Shown here: piece after piece, positions 1-12,716 of the stretch
Layout: each line of letters begins with the position of its first letter
Position numbering within the stretch: position 1 is the first letter of the stretch
Origin: Artemia franciscana
Lineage: Eukaryota > Arthropoda > Branchiopoda > Anostraca > Artemiidae
NCBI RefSeq assembly: GCF_032884065.1
Contig: NC_088867.1
Coordinates: forward strand, 26,118,662-26,182,661
Direction: 5' to 3'
DNA length: 64,000 nucleotides
Notes under the pieces: generated by a model
Database searches by the model: none
The model's input: the letters and a program-made list of their open reading frames with translations, nothing else
Told to the model about the DNA's origin: nothing
Made by a program: the position numbers and the translations under genes

Positions 1-3000
1 AAAACTATTAATTATAGGAAATCACTGGGTCTAATTATAATTCTCGGTCAGGTGGATAATATGCGAGATAAATTAGTGACAGTTAATGTTGGATCTAGCA
101 TTATCCACAAATAGGCGGTGTTTCGATATTATTGCAAATAATTGAAATTTAGGATTGGAACAGAATTGTCATCATACTGCAAGACTTGCAAAATATCGAT
201 TTTACCCTGAAAAAAAGGTCGTTATAGCTTTTCTTTTCGTTGACTTGGAAATTTTAATGAGTGATTTTTCTCATTCTTGCTTTTGATAGAGTATAAATCT
301 CCTATTACCTACAAAAAAAAATAAATCAATGTTCGACAGATCTCTATCTGTTGGAAATGGTAGTGCATGATTAAGTGAAATAAATCGTCCCTGATGAATC
401 AGTGGGAAGGGAACTTCATCTAGAAAAAAACGAAAAAAGATTACGGGACTCTGACCTAAGAAAGAAGAAAGTTATTTGCTTCGTAATGCAAGATACATAA
501 AGCTTATTATTTGTGTATCTATAATCAATCGTTCCTAGCAGCGGATGCATTGTGAAGAACGAGGAAATGGTGAAAAATATTTTGACTCTTAATCATCTTA
601 AAGATGGTTGAAAATAATTTTTCCAATTTCTTGGTCCCCTAGGCACGCCAACAGCAGTCAGTAAAAAGTCGCTTAGGGCAGGTCTGTTTTAATAATGAGA
701 AGACATTTTAAGACTAAAAGAATATTCTGTTAATTCTTGTTTTGGGGTTTTATTTCTACCCACTTTCAGTGAATGTGAAACAAGAAAATCTCAGACAATT
801 TAATACGGTCTGTCATGAACTGATATCACTTTCAGAAAATGCAGGAATTTAAGCCTTGAAGAGGCTAAGCTGTAAGGCTATAAAAAAAATAATAAAGAAA
901 ATTCGACAGAAAGATCATTAGTCTCTTTGTTTAATTTTAGTGTATCAACACTTCCTGAATTCTTTTTAAATTTATATCTAAGAAGAAGGAAGAGATACTG
1001 AAATGATTTTTTGATTAAATTTGATTGCTTAAATCCAAAGTTCGGTCAGCCAGCTGTCGTCAAATTAGGGGCGTATTACACTGTCAAAGCTACATCTATT
1101 GAACAAAATATAATTAAGTTGGGAAAAAACCTGCAAGTTTTCTCTTTATTTTATATTATTTATTTAATAACAAAAAGAAGGTTGTTTCAAATTATTATCT
1201 TGTCAGCATAGCATAAACATTCCTCTAGCCTTTATGTGTAAAATTTTAAACCTTGTAATTTAGGGTCCAACTTGTATTTGCTGTTATTAGTTGGCCTGAA
1301 AATTCTGATGGTACTATTCTTTAGTAGTTTACGTGGTGTTAACCTTCTCATCTTGAGATATTAATCTACACCTCTTTTCCGCAGTTTTAAAAGGGATTTT
1401 TTCATTATCTTCCCTTTGTCAGGCTCTTTTTATAAATTCTCAACGCTAGTGTTCAAGTCTTTTATGTATTTTTCATTGGGAGCCTAGTTTTTCTAGGGAA
1501 CCTTAAGCCCTAGCATGGCACTTCAAACGTGCTCCTTTGTTGTTTTTCAGTATTTTCCTTAATGCATAAGCTATGAGGGGTTATCTGCATGATTGAGGAA
1601 AGCAAACAGCTCACCCAAATAAAAATTAATTTGAAAGTCCCACTTGTGTTGTACCTTCACTGTTGATGATTCTTTTTTAATGTGCTTGTTCCCCAGGCAT
1701 AAGGTTCGAAGGAAATTTATAGCGCCAAGCATAAATGAAATATTTTAGCTCAAGCAGTCTTTTTTATTTTTATCAAGGCTCTGAAGAGCGGACAGTTTTG
1801 TTGTGCATGCCATCTCTGATAGCTAAGTTTGTTAAGAACAGTCTTCATGCTATTCTTATGCACATTTTGAGGTTTAAGAAGTCCGAATGTATACTTTGTT
1901 TTTCTACCAACGGATGTAAGCCCGTTCCCTCATTTCCTGTGCATCTCTTATACCATTCTTCTGTTTTTTCGGCTTATTTTTTGCTTGGGAGTATTTTTTC
2001 TCTTTTCTTCACGGTATGCAAGTTGAGCTTTCTTTTTTAAAACTAATTTATATGTGCACTTGTTGGAAAACTTTAAAAAATCCTAGAAAAACACCCCGAA
2101 GAAATCAGTCACCTCCTCTAGGGATGCTTGCACAAATGGTTAGGAATTATATCTTGCACGCGTTTTACTTAGAATTGTTGGTTTATGTCATGTGCTTGAA
2201 ATGTTGTGTCTCTATCGTAGAAAATGTCTCGTATTTCCGTGGCAGCTAGTCCTTTTTAGCTTTTTTTTTTCTTCTGACAGTTCCTTTTTCAGGATGACAG
2301 ATCATTTTTATTAACAATTATATGAAAACGGAATTCTATTCGAATTGGGCCTCATTATGCCATTTGGTAGTTCCAATGTTATTCCATTAATGCCTGAATT
2401 CGTTCGAAACCTTGTGAATAGTTAATTTCGAAGTTTGGAGCGACTGAGCTGAGATAGGATATTAAATTAGTAATGAGGAGCAATTTCCAAGGAAGTCTGT
2501 TTGGCATTCATTTACTGTATTAAGTAAACATTGACATTAAAATAAGAAAGTGGAAAGTTCGTGAATAAACATACCTATTTCGCATGTTTTCTTTCTTTTT
2601 GTGGGAAATACTGGATAAAAGAAATTTGAATAAATAAATAGGTTTCATCCTGGTTTGAATTTGAATAGACAAAAGAGAATCTGAAAGGTAGAACAAGAAG
2701 TTTGAAAAACTTCTACAATAATGCCCCCCTGTCTGCATGTCACCCCTTTGGAATCATGCTGCGCTCAATTTGCTCTTTGCGAAGGTGTACCACATTAGAG
2801 TTGCTTACCATTACTAAGTGCGAAGGGACTGTTTGCGAATAGGAATGGTGAGCTTCTTCTGCTGCTGTGGTATGCTACTTCTTTTAGTTAAATTTATTGA
2901 TTTAATTGAATTGAATATTAATTATCATTGAAATGATTTAATTAATTAAAGTGATTTTAATTTAATTAAAATCAGCTGTTTCATATAAAAACTAATAAAA

Positions 3001-6000
3001 TATTTAAGCCCACAAACTTCGAGAAAGCTGAGAGTTTTTAACTCTAGTCAATATTTCGTTTCTGTATTTGGCTAAATAGCTTTCAAATATAATTGCTATT
3101 ATTGCGACAAAAGTTCGAATATTGTCTGCTCTTTTTAAGTTTTAAAGTTTGACAATAAAACATGAAAGAGATCCACGTAAATACTGTGGGTAGGAGAACA
3201 CCCCATAGACCCTACCTCTTCCCGAAAAGACATCTATAAGCCCGAGCTGGATCAGGTGCTTTCCTTTAAAATCAATATTTGAAACCAGGAATGTAAATTC
3301 GGGGGGAGGAGGTTTCGAAGCTGAATATCCTTTCTCTATATCCTATGTAGAGAAGCCTTTATCCTGTCTCTAAATCTTTGAAGCTATATATCTGACTATA
3401 TTATTTTTATTTTTCCTGTATTTTTCAACAATTCTTTATTTTTTGGTTTTCTGAATTCAATTGAACCAATCGGGCATTCAACTTCGGAAGCATGCCTGGT
3501 ATGTTGTATCGCAGCTAAAGGATCAGAAGAGCAACGAAAGCAACATTTTCTGAGAGAAAGTATGCCAAAGGGGGACATTTCGAAAATATAATAAAAAGAA
3601 TATTGCCTCCAAAAGCCTTTTATGGCGTCTTTTATATCGCACAAGAATACAACCAGGAACCGACCTCCCCGCCAACTAATTAAAAAAAGCTTATAAAAAG
3701 GAAAAAGAGCCCCTATAAATAAAGTAATAAATTCTTTATCGTAAATTTTTATACAATATTCAGTTAATTCCATTATTTGTATCCAACATTGATCTTCTAA
3801 TTGTTTGTTTTTAAGGAATCAAAAGTGAGGAAATTCCGAATCCTAACAGGAATAGAGTTCCAGGGGCCTCCTGCAGTGACGTCCATATCACACTCTGAGC
3901 GAACAACGGGGGTGTAGGCATCACTATTTCAAAATCCATATGGGTTTGAAATACTTACTCATTGAAACATCCCAGAAAAAGCTAAATGGGAGATTTTCAA
4001 GGAAACGTTGGAATGCCAAAAAAGACATCCATATACACTTAATTCAGTTTCAAGAATGATCAAACGTATCCACGCAAATCAGCTGTTGAAAAGATATGAA
4101 TAAATAAAAGATAAACGAATTATAAATATTCGTGTCCCCCCTTTAAAATATATTACTTAGTCATTAATTTTACGTGCCAGTTCTTGTAACAACGGCTAAT
4201 TTGTCTTCGCTAATTGATAAAATCACAGTTATAAAATTCGTGACACCGCAGTTGATAAAACCACACCCGGAAACATGAATAGTTCTTAATAAATTTTGGC
4301 TCTGTTGCAAAATTGTCTCATTTAACCTCTCGTCTCTTGAATTACGGCCACTGACCTGCTGCTACAACACTGGATTAAATATTCTCATACAGATTAAAAT
4401 TTAGTCTTTTTATCTCTTCCTTCCCTCCCAAGAATATGGGTAGAAGTATTTAACTTAGACTCTATCGGATAGACAATTGCCCAAAACACGAGTCTGTGGT
4501 TAATCCTGCCTTGGTTCTCTTAAATGTACACCGTAATTATTTTTTTGTCCTTTTTTCAAGTTTAATATATTAATTAACTGTATAAATATATTAATCATAA
4601 AGTAATAATAGTTATGTATTATGAATAGTAATAAAATAAAATTTAAATTGTTAAAGAATTAAGGATAATTTAGCAAGCACATTAAGAAATATAAGTTAAG
4701 TAATATAAATATAAAGAAATATAGTATAAATAGAATATAATATATAATATAATATATAATATAATATATAATATAAATATACATATAACATAAGTATAAT
4801 TGAATACAATATAAATTAAATAAATATAATATAAGTTAAAGAAATGTAATATAAGTAAAATTTAAATTATTAAAAAATTAAGGAAAATTTAGCAATTATA
4901 TTAAGAAATATCTTGGTCAAGGAGATATGCCGAAAAAATATCCATTGGATTCAATAAGGGCTCTCGAAGACTTTCATCTGAGGTTGAATAACACTTCTGA
5001 ATTTTCTATATCGATCTTGACATTCCATAAATGGTGTAGCTATGAAAATGTCGTTTTCTAGATAATTTCGTATAAGGTATGCAATTTTCTTATTACCCCT
5101 GTAAACTGAAATCAAATTTGGAATTTTGGCCTATTTTAGCTGGGTTACATTGTTGAATTCCTTGTTCAAAATTTGGGATCAAATGATTGACACGAGTGGA
5201 ACGAAAAGAATCAATCGATACGTTTTGATGCAAAAATAGTCTTGGTTGAAGCTATTAAATATACAAAAACCCAGTTTTTCCATATACAAGTAAAGTATTG
5301 TATGTTTTACTGCGATAAATTACAACATCTTATGGGGGAAGACTAAGTCCCAGTTAATTTTATTAGGATATGGCTTTGGGAAAATTGTAATTATAATTTT
5401 ATAAGATTATAAGATTTCTCTCCTTTTCTTGCGTGCCTGATCTTAACTGTCGATTTGTTGGTCTAGGTAAAAACTCCATAGCTGATATGAAAACACCATA
5501 CATCAGAATTCAGTCTAGCTATTCTCGGCGATATCTATATGTAAAGAATAACCAATATGAAATAGCACCATAGAAGATAAACATATTCAATGAAAAATAC
5601 TTAGTTCTGTGTCTTTTTAAGGGTGAAACGCGATATTACTTAGCCAAAAAACGCTAAATAAGATAATACCAACTTTTTTAAGAGGAGAGAAAGATTCGAA
5701 AAAAAGAGAATCCATGTCAACGGACCGAGGAGCTTCAGTTCAGTACATAGAGCTTTTTAGACTTACCAAGTCTAATTTCTGAGTTTCCATTTGCCCACCC
5801 CATCCGCTTTTGAAATGAACAGTTGGGAAATGAACCGTTTCTGAAATGAACAGCCAAAGCAACATTGTTACATACCATAATCCAATTTTTTGATGTAAAA
5901 GTTTGTAGAAGGCAGAGTTACTTTCTAATTAAGACTTGATCAAGTATTTAATTTTGTTTGTATTCTAACAAGTATGCACTTGCTCGTTTAAGGGCAGGTA

Positions 6001-7013
6001 AAGCACCAATAGAAAAGATGAGCTATATCTCCCTAAGTTGAGAGAAAAATCTTAAATTCTACCCTTCATGATTTTAGATATACCAATCTTATTATCGAGG
6101 AGTTTGTTTCTACTTATAAAATAATTAGTCTTTGCCTATATGATATTTCTATTTGCTCCAAATGGGTACCTGGAGAAATCTGGGGAGGGGCACAGGAAGC
6201 AGCGGGTGATTTGCCCCCAACCACACATTGCACTCCCCGCCGTAGGCAGAGAATCAGGAGATTGGTACCTGGGCTACACTGGCCAATGGTCATGCGAAAA
6301 AGTTCAAGTATTGCTACTTGCCACAATCAGTTTTTATTGCAAGAGTTTAGTGGACTCAAGGTATACGTTCGAATGAAAAAAGGGTTTTTTTACTTTTTAC
6401 CAATTTTTTTTTCTAGTTTATTACTTCTTATTCTATTATTTTGCACGACTCGACAAACGTTATCCTGTTATTTTGAACAATATAGTGGCTATCGAGCGCT
6501 CAGTAACTTCTTTTTTTTATTAATCTTAAGCTCAAACTATATTAGCTTGTGCACCTTCTCTATACTGAAACACATAACTAAACACGTAAAAGATTTTCAA
6601 AAGATCGTGGTACATTTAAATAAAGTGCAGCAATTTTTTTTTTTTGAATTGTCGTTTCTGAATTTAGGCCCTCTTTTTTTTAACATAAGTAAAATTTTAT
6701 TACGGGATTAAAATATTGAACTGTGAAATTTGGATTTCACGGGAAGAATAATAAATAGATATCAGTGAATATAAAGGAAATTAATTTAATTTTTTTATGT
6801 TGAATAAAAAATTCTGCATAAAACCAGTATCTTATTCCACTTGTGCTATTAAAATATTTCCCTTGTACTGGTGATTCCTTTAGAAACTTACAGCTAGCTA
6901 GAACAACCTTTGCTATCGCACTGGCACTCTATAAGCATCCCATAGTTATCTGATTTGAGGCATACTATAAGTTTTTTCTTTGACAGTTTTTTATTTTATT
7001 TTTTTCATTTTAG
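1..7013. other. No recognised gene; AT-rich, probably intron or 5' DNA of GTF2H2
   Basis: No reading frame here matches a family I know. Because the GTF2H2 exon at 7014 begins after a splice acceptor and lacks roughly the first 220 residues of the protein, the upstream exons must lie to the left, either beyond the window or as short exons I could not see. AT-rich palindrome-like sequence made of TTAATTAA-type words lies near 2880-2990. ORFs of up to 166 codons near 1735, 3396 and 6211 show no family resemblance. Confidence 0.5.
4560..4870. repeat. AT-rich short tandem repeat (AATATAT-type)
   Basis: Nearly pure A/T sequence dominated by variants of the word ATAATATATA and, further right, TAAATATAATATAAGTT. 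The densest tandem run is at about 4736-4772. It has no coding potential. The phrase AAATTTAAATTNTTAAA(G/A)AATTAAGG occurs at both ends (near 4640 and 4860), suggesting a local duplication of about 220 bp. Confidence 0.7.
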
Positions 7014-7165
7014 TTGATCATGACACAAATAGAGCCCCCAATTGCAGGTACTACTACGGAATCAACTTTAGTAAAGATGGGGTTTCCAGGAAGTGGGAAA
7101 AAGATCGATATAGGACTTGGTGAGGCTCAACCTGATCCAAGTTCTATGCTGGCTATGTGCCTGTG
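7014..7165 (+). CDS. GTF2H2: TFIIH core subunit p44 (GTF2H2/Ssl1), penultimate coding exon
   Basis: This exon encodes the linker between the von Willebrand A-like domain and the zinc-binding C-terminus of p44, the TFIIH subunit that binds and stimulates the XPD helicase in transcription initiation and nucleotide-excision repair. The translation starts LIMTQIEPPI and contains ESTLVKMGFP, matching the human segment around ECSLIRMGFP. The upstream acceptor is a T-rich tract ending TTTTAG at 7013. I place the donor at 7166 (GTTAGT), which leaves two bases (TG) that join C of the next exon to give Cys. This yields CLC-HLDD, like the CxCH found in other p44 proteins. Two other GT sites in the same phase (7157, 7163) are possible. 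The N-terminal exons are not seen. Confidence 0.85.
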
Positions 7166-7217
7166 GTTAGTTAGCTTTTTATTTACTTCTCTAGCATTTG
7201 ATTCACCTCAAATAATC

Positions 7218-7219
<2 letters not shown>

Positions 7220-7299
<80 letters not shown>

Positions 7300-7317
7300 T
7301 CTCTTTCTCTCTCTCCC
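7220..7317 (+). repeat. (CT)n microsatellite
   Basis: About 78 bp of uninterrupted CT (7220-7297) followed by imperfect CT to 7317. It begins 54 bp after the proposed GTF2H2 donor, inside the last intron, and forms a long polypyrimidine tract on the sense strand. Confidence 0.95.
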
Positions 7318-8688
7318 GTTTCTGCTATATCCTCATTTTGAAAAGAGCCTGGAACTCATTGAAAATGACAGTTAAACGATATTCCCGTCTTTAACCTGAG
7401 GAAATTGTGTTTTAATACTGATAGTAAGAATAAGTTGTTTTTTGTTGTTTTTTTTTGCCAGTGCCAGCAAACTACTGGAAGGCCTTAGAATGATGAACAA
7501 GAGATCATTTTGATAGCTATAATCTTTAAATCTAGTAACGTTTTGGATTAATAGAAGTGACTGTGTCGTAATAATGTTCTGATCTAGGCGACTTTATGCC
7601 GTGAAACAACAATTTTAGCCAAATAACCAAAATATCCTTGAGTGAAAATTGCGAATTATCCAATCGATTCAGCATTTTTGATAAGCTGTGTATTTAATAC
7701 CGCAGTTTTTAAGGATACACTGACACTTGGCGGCCTGTCGTCTCCAAAGCTTTACTCCCTGCCTTCCCATTTAATACTGCACCAGGTCATAAATTAACAC
7801 TTTGTACTACTGTGTGGTAGTTGGACTTGGGTTTAGTTTATTTTGTAAAGTTTATCCTCTCACTCTGGGCAATTTTTCCATATGTTTTGTCACACCATTA
7901 AGGTTGCCCTTATAATGTCTATATGATTTGGTAAAATAAATGCTAACCATCAGTTGTAGCGAAAGACAGTAAATATCTTTTTACATGTATTTTAATTAGT
8001 TGTCTCATTGCAAATATTCAGTTTCATTAATTTCCTGCTTTATTTCCTTATTTAAAACGCTAAATAAAAAAAGTAACCTGTTGGAATGATTACTTGTTTA
8101 TGACAGTTTATTGTTGAAAATAAAGGGCTGGTTCTTTTAAACAAGGGTAGCCTCTCTCTTAGAGGAGAAACCAAAACTGTACTTTCAGGAGGAGGGGGAA
8201 TAAGCAGTAAAATAAACAACACAATTTTCAACACATACAAGTAATGTACTTGGTTAAAACTTAAAGCGAGCTAGAATATGACTTACAACGGGAGGGGGCC
8301 ATTGTACCTCCAATTCTTCACTCATAATGTTTAAGTGGCTGTATATGTTTTACTAAACATTTGATACAATACAACATATATCTAAATAGTAATTACAAGC
8401 GTTTTATTCATCTATAAAAATAGGTGTTCTCATCGAAAACGTCTTGTTTCCGCGACGAACCAGTTTCACTTGAATGGGGGCAAGAAGGTTGAGGTGAGTA
8501 ACAGTGTTCATCGTTATATGGTCTTTTAGTTAATATAGTACTTTCTAATAGAATCTGGAAAACTTGGGATTATAAACGTAGTTTTATGTTTCGAGATTCC
8601 TCTAAATTTTTTTCTGAGTCGCTCTTGTGATTTTACTGTTTCTACCAGTGATACATCTTGCCATTTTTTAATATACCTTATGTTTCAG
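7318..8688 (+). other. GTF2H2: Remainder of GTF2H2 last intron
   Basis: The intron runs from 7166 to 8688 (1,523 bp) and ends in TATGTTTCAG. Apart from the CT tract I see no element in it. Short ORFs here have no recognisable match. Confidence 0.7.
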
Positions 8689-9070
8689 CCATTTGGATGA
8701 CCCTTTCCATTGTAAAATATCAATGTCTGGCTATACGTGTCCCCAGTGTGGAGCTAGGTACTGTGACCTCCCAGTTGAGTGCCGAATTTGTCGACTTACA
8801 TTGGTTAGTGCTCCACACTTAGCTCGATCCTATCATCATCTGTTTCCACTGCCATCTTTTATGGAGAGAGAGAAAAATGACTATGATTCTAGCTGTAATT
8901 CTTGTCTGAAATCTTTTAAAGCAGCCGAGGAAGAGAAATATGTTTATGTGTGTAGTAAATGCGACTCTATCTTTTGTTATGATTGTGATATGTTTCTGCA
9001 TGATACGTTGCATACATGTCCAGGGTGCGCTAAATACAGGGAATGTAGTGGCCAAACGATGGAAGACTGA
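8689..9070 (+). CDS. GTF2H2: TFIIH core subunit p44 (GTF2H2/Ssl1), last coding exon
   Basis: This exon encodes the C-terminal zinc module of p44. After the splice acceptor (TTTCAG, ending 8688) the translation HLDDPFHC runs into [20 protein letters not shown], the C4 zinc finger. The nearly invariant family signature [17 protein letters not shown] follows. The RING-like finger comes next, with Cys pairs in [27 protein letters not shown] and LHTCPGC. The protein ends ECSGQTMED before TGA. These motifs align collinearly with the human C-terminus, and all expected metal-ligand Cys/His positions look present, so the gene appears functional. The two exons give 177 residues of a family usually near 400. 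In the family this region is needed for TFIIH assembly. Confidence 0.95.
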
Positions 9071-12000
9071 AAAAATAGTGACTTTTTTTTGGCAGATTTC
9101 AGCGAATTTCCTATAAATGATTTGTATAGATTGTACTCATTCTGAACTGTACAGTTAGGACTCTTGATAATTTTTTACAGTCTAAGCAATGAGAAAATAT
9201 ATAGAGTTCATTTATCTTAGCTTAATTTTTATGGTAATAGCCTACCCGTCATTAAGAGCAGTAAGAATCTGTAAAAATTGAAGCAACCGGGTAGTTTGAC
9301 AGAGGGTTTTCTTCTCAATAATGCAATTCATGAATCTATTTACTGAATCAACGAGGGAACGCTGTGAGGGGATGAGCCTGTATTTGCGGAACTTCGGACC
9401 TGGCGGGCATCGACCGAATCTTTTCGGATTTCTCTTTTGTTGATGAAAATACTTTAAAAAATCAAATGTCATTAATTGGTAAGTCCCAATAATTAACTGA
9501 AGAAGTTAAATTTTCTTATTGTCTATCATAAAGCCCAGGTTTTAGCAGAAATCGAGGATAGATCCTTGTTTCTCGGCTTTTATTATCTTAAAACACGGCA
9601 TTTATTATCTTTGTAATTTTTTAAGGGGACAGGCTTGGAAGAAGGAAAGGGAGTGAAAGGGGATGACGTTTACTCGCTGTTGGAACACTAGAAATGTGAA
9701 TGATAATTTCCTTATTTAGACAAGTAGGAAGATGTCCTAAATATCTAAAGAAGCTGTATTTACTCTCTTTATTAGCATTGGCCTTTCTTTCGTTTACATT
9801 AGTACTCCAGCCATTTAAAAGTTTTGGGAGGGAGGGGGGTAGGACCACTCTTATTTGTGGAACTTGAATAGCCCTGTGATTTTATTCCTTTGTTATAAAT
9901 GTTATGACAAACAAAACACTTAGTGTTTCCACTTCCCTTTTCTTGAAATCCTATTTTGGTGAGAAAATCCATTAAATATCTTTTTTACCTGACGAAATTC
10001 CTCTGTTTCGTCCCTGTCGTCGTATTTGCAGCTCAATTGCACCATACATTAAACTTTACGATTTTTCGTCCCAAAGTAATCAAAGACTTTCTTATGGAGA
10101 TTGAAAAGTATTTTAATATTAATGAATTTTTTTTACATAGCTTTAGTCATGATCACGACTGGAAATATGCTAAAGATCCATGTGAATTGCAACTAATAAA
10201 GAGAACCAGTCATAAGAATCAGAATTTTGGTGAGTCACCAGGACTATAGGCCAGCTTATTGAAAAAAAGAAGATAAATAGGTACTGTATCAGGATTTCCA
10301 AATGTGCAACTTTGCCCTTTGGGTCTCCATTTGGGTGCAAAGTTAACGCTACTATTAATAGCAATTCAGACTGGATTAGATGCAGTCATAGTCACTCTTG
10401 TTTTAGGCTTCCCTGTTTACACAGAGCAATATTTCTAGACGAAACGAATGGAAATGAAATCTAGATTACATGGGACTTAGGCTATGCCGAATGTGACCGA
10501 CCACAAACATGAAAAACAAGATGAAGTATAGGGAATTCTTTTCGTAAGATAGTGGAAATCTAATTAAAATGAATATTTCAGCCCTATCTCCAAGGGCCGT
10601 CCTCAGCAAAACATCAATAAATAAGAAGAAAAAGTTAAAATAAGATACAACCAATGTAACTAAAATGAAATTTTTAAGTTTAAGACTAATTTAGGTAATA
10701 GTTACCATTCCTGAATCAAATAGAAATAGCAATTGTTTCTCATTTGCCGTTTTTTTTAAATGTTTTTTTTTGCCTGCTATGGGCCGTGGTCCGATCCATA
10801 CTAGTTTGCAGCTACAGTTGCAACCACGACAGTCAAGCTATGTTAATTGGCGCCTGACAATTGATTTTTTATTTTCTACACACAGTCTTATTTCTAGAAG
10901 AATTTTAATTAAATTTGGAAGACTGGTAATGAGTCAACATCCCCTTTTTCATTCTTTGTTTGGCCTCACTCGTGAAAGACGTATCTTCCGAGCCGTCCTT
11001 TTGTTGAAGGAACAAACGTTGATTTTGATCAAGGAACTAGACGGGTTACATAGTATGCGACATTTTGTTCTTTGTTTGTTTGGAATTTCCAGCAGTTTGT
11101 TCATTGAATGTGGTAAGTCCACGACAATATTGTCTGACAAATTATCCCACGTACTGTCAAAATTGATGCAGTCAGTGGCTTTGACTAGTTTTATTAGTTT
11201 CCCATATTCATTAGTTTTCAGTACACAAAACTGATATCACTACAACATTCTATTTTTGTTTCTATGACTGGTTGACAGATAACTGGCATTCTGGAGTAAA
11301 CAGGAGAAAGAATGCAAATTTGTTTCTTGGTCCATCAGTTTTGTTGATCAGATGAATCAGCTTTGAAGTTTTGATTCAAGGTCTTGATGTTTGTATCAAC
11401 ACGTAAGGGCGTTGTCTCATAAGGTGCTCTTTACCTTGTGAGGTGAATTTGCTCAGTGATTGAGCTGTTCAATATAAATCCAACCTCTATTGATCGACAA
11501 AAGTTCGGGATCCATCCAAAAGAATCATTGTCTCAGGAAGCCAGTTACCAATGTTAGAGATGGCTTGATTATTTCACGACAGTTGGTGAAGTCGCCTCTG
11601 GAACCCTTGTTTTTCGCATAAGAATTGTGATGCTTTTCCACGAGTATTCGACACTGACTTATATTTACCCGGTGACGGGTTTGTAGGACAAAGGGCATTG
11701 CAGGACCTTCATATTTCACTTAACTCTTGACTCATGCCATAGATGCCAACAGTTCTAGCTTTCTTGAGTCATTGTCGGAGAGTTGGACACACCACCCAAG
11801 CGATTATTTGCTTCAAATCCTTCACGGCAACATTTTCTAGATTTACTGTCTGAAGGCAAAGACTCGGTAGTATTGTTAAGGAGTCAACAAAACGTATCTT
11901 TTATTTATAAATGTTGATATTTATGTACGGTATATGTTTATACATAATTTTTTCCTAAAATTCTAATGGCCGAAGTTCTCGTTTCTTGAAAAACATTTCT

Positions 12001-12624
12001 TAGTTTTGAGGTTTTGCCATGGTTGTTGACCTCGGCCTTAGGTCGTTCAGTTATCATGGCTTTATTTCTACAACTGCGAGTTTCACAAAGAGGAAACAAA
12101 AATAAATCAAATGTAACTTTTGTATGTCCCCCAAAACCTAAAGTGTAGCGTTACTTTGGTAAAAGTAATACTGACAATATGAACATTATTCAATGCGCCA
12201 AAATAAATACAAAATATTGCAACTTACCATATTTGAGCCTCTATAATCCTCGTCCTCGGGTTGTTGGTGCCTGGGGCGAAATTAATTATGCCCCTCTCTT
12301 GACTGAGACATAAATAAGATGTACAAGCACTTTTTTGCTTTATTGTGGGCTGCTGAATTAAGACAAGATAAAAGATGTGGTCGCATTTCAGTATGTAAAA
12401 TTGTAAAATTTTATCTAAAATTTACGTTTTCTTTTTCACTTTCTTATAGGGGTGCTTGTTTTTTCAGCAATTAGCTTAATAAATATTTTTAGAGGCAATT
12501 TTATTTTCTTGATTCCTAAAATGCCGACTCTCAGGAGATCGGCAAAATATTTTAAAACATGTTTTTAAACGTATATAGCAATAAATTGGAAATGAATCTG
12601 TAATTAAGAAAATTATTCTCGCAA
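9071..12624. other. No recognised gene
   Basis: About 3.5 kb between GTF2H2 and a foldback-family fragment. A segment near 10540-10615 shares a repeat with 35620-35695 (separate entry). The minus strand of 10950-11720 has several short, protein-like but interrupted frames that I could not assign. The rest shows nothing I can support. Confidence 0.5.
10540..10615 (+). repeat. Dispersed ~75-bp repeat, copy 1
   Basis: Contains TGAATATTTC, then GCCCTAT, then TCCAAGGGCC, then a TC-rich stretch ending GCAAAAC. The same order of words occurs at 35620-35695. Two copies in unrelated surroundings indicate a mobile-element end. A TCCAAGGGCC core of this kind recalls 3' regions of invertebrate repeats, but I cannot name the family. 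Confidence 0.5.
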
Positions 12625-12716
12625 CATCGAATCATGTAAGTAAGGAGCGACCTGGCTCAATAGTAACCGGAACTCTAAAAAACAGAATTTTGATATCAAT
12701 AGATACATTAAAAGAA
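12625..12716 (-). repeat. Foldback-family fragment that truncates a Helitron gene
   Basis: Shows the terminal signature of the foldback family: GTAAGTAAGGAGCGACC, then GGCTCAATAGTAACC, then AACAGAATTTTGATATCAA. It matches the ends at 25890-25970 and 40530-40600 and, reversed, 31690-31780. It stops where the Helitron Rep coding frame begins (12717), so this junction is where the Helitron gene was cut. Confidence 0.65.

Noticed and set aside
6114-6711. ORFs of 70-166 codons, considered as upstream GTF2H2 exons
   Set aside because: None of the p44 N-terminal motifs (von Willebrand A-like domain) appears in any frame.
7166-7394. Extension of the GTF2H2 exon into a Ser-Leu repeat to 7394
   Set aside because: The Ser-Leu run is the CT microsatellite in the intron. 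Splicing at 7166 restores the conserved p44 C-terminus.
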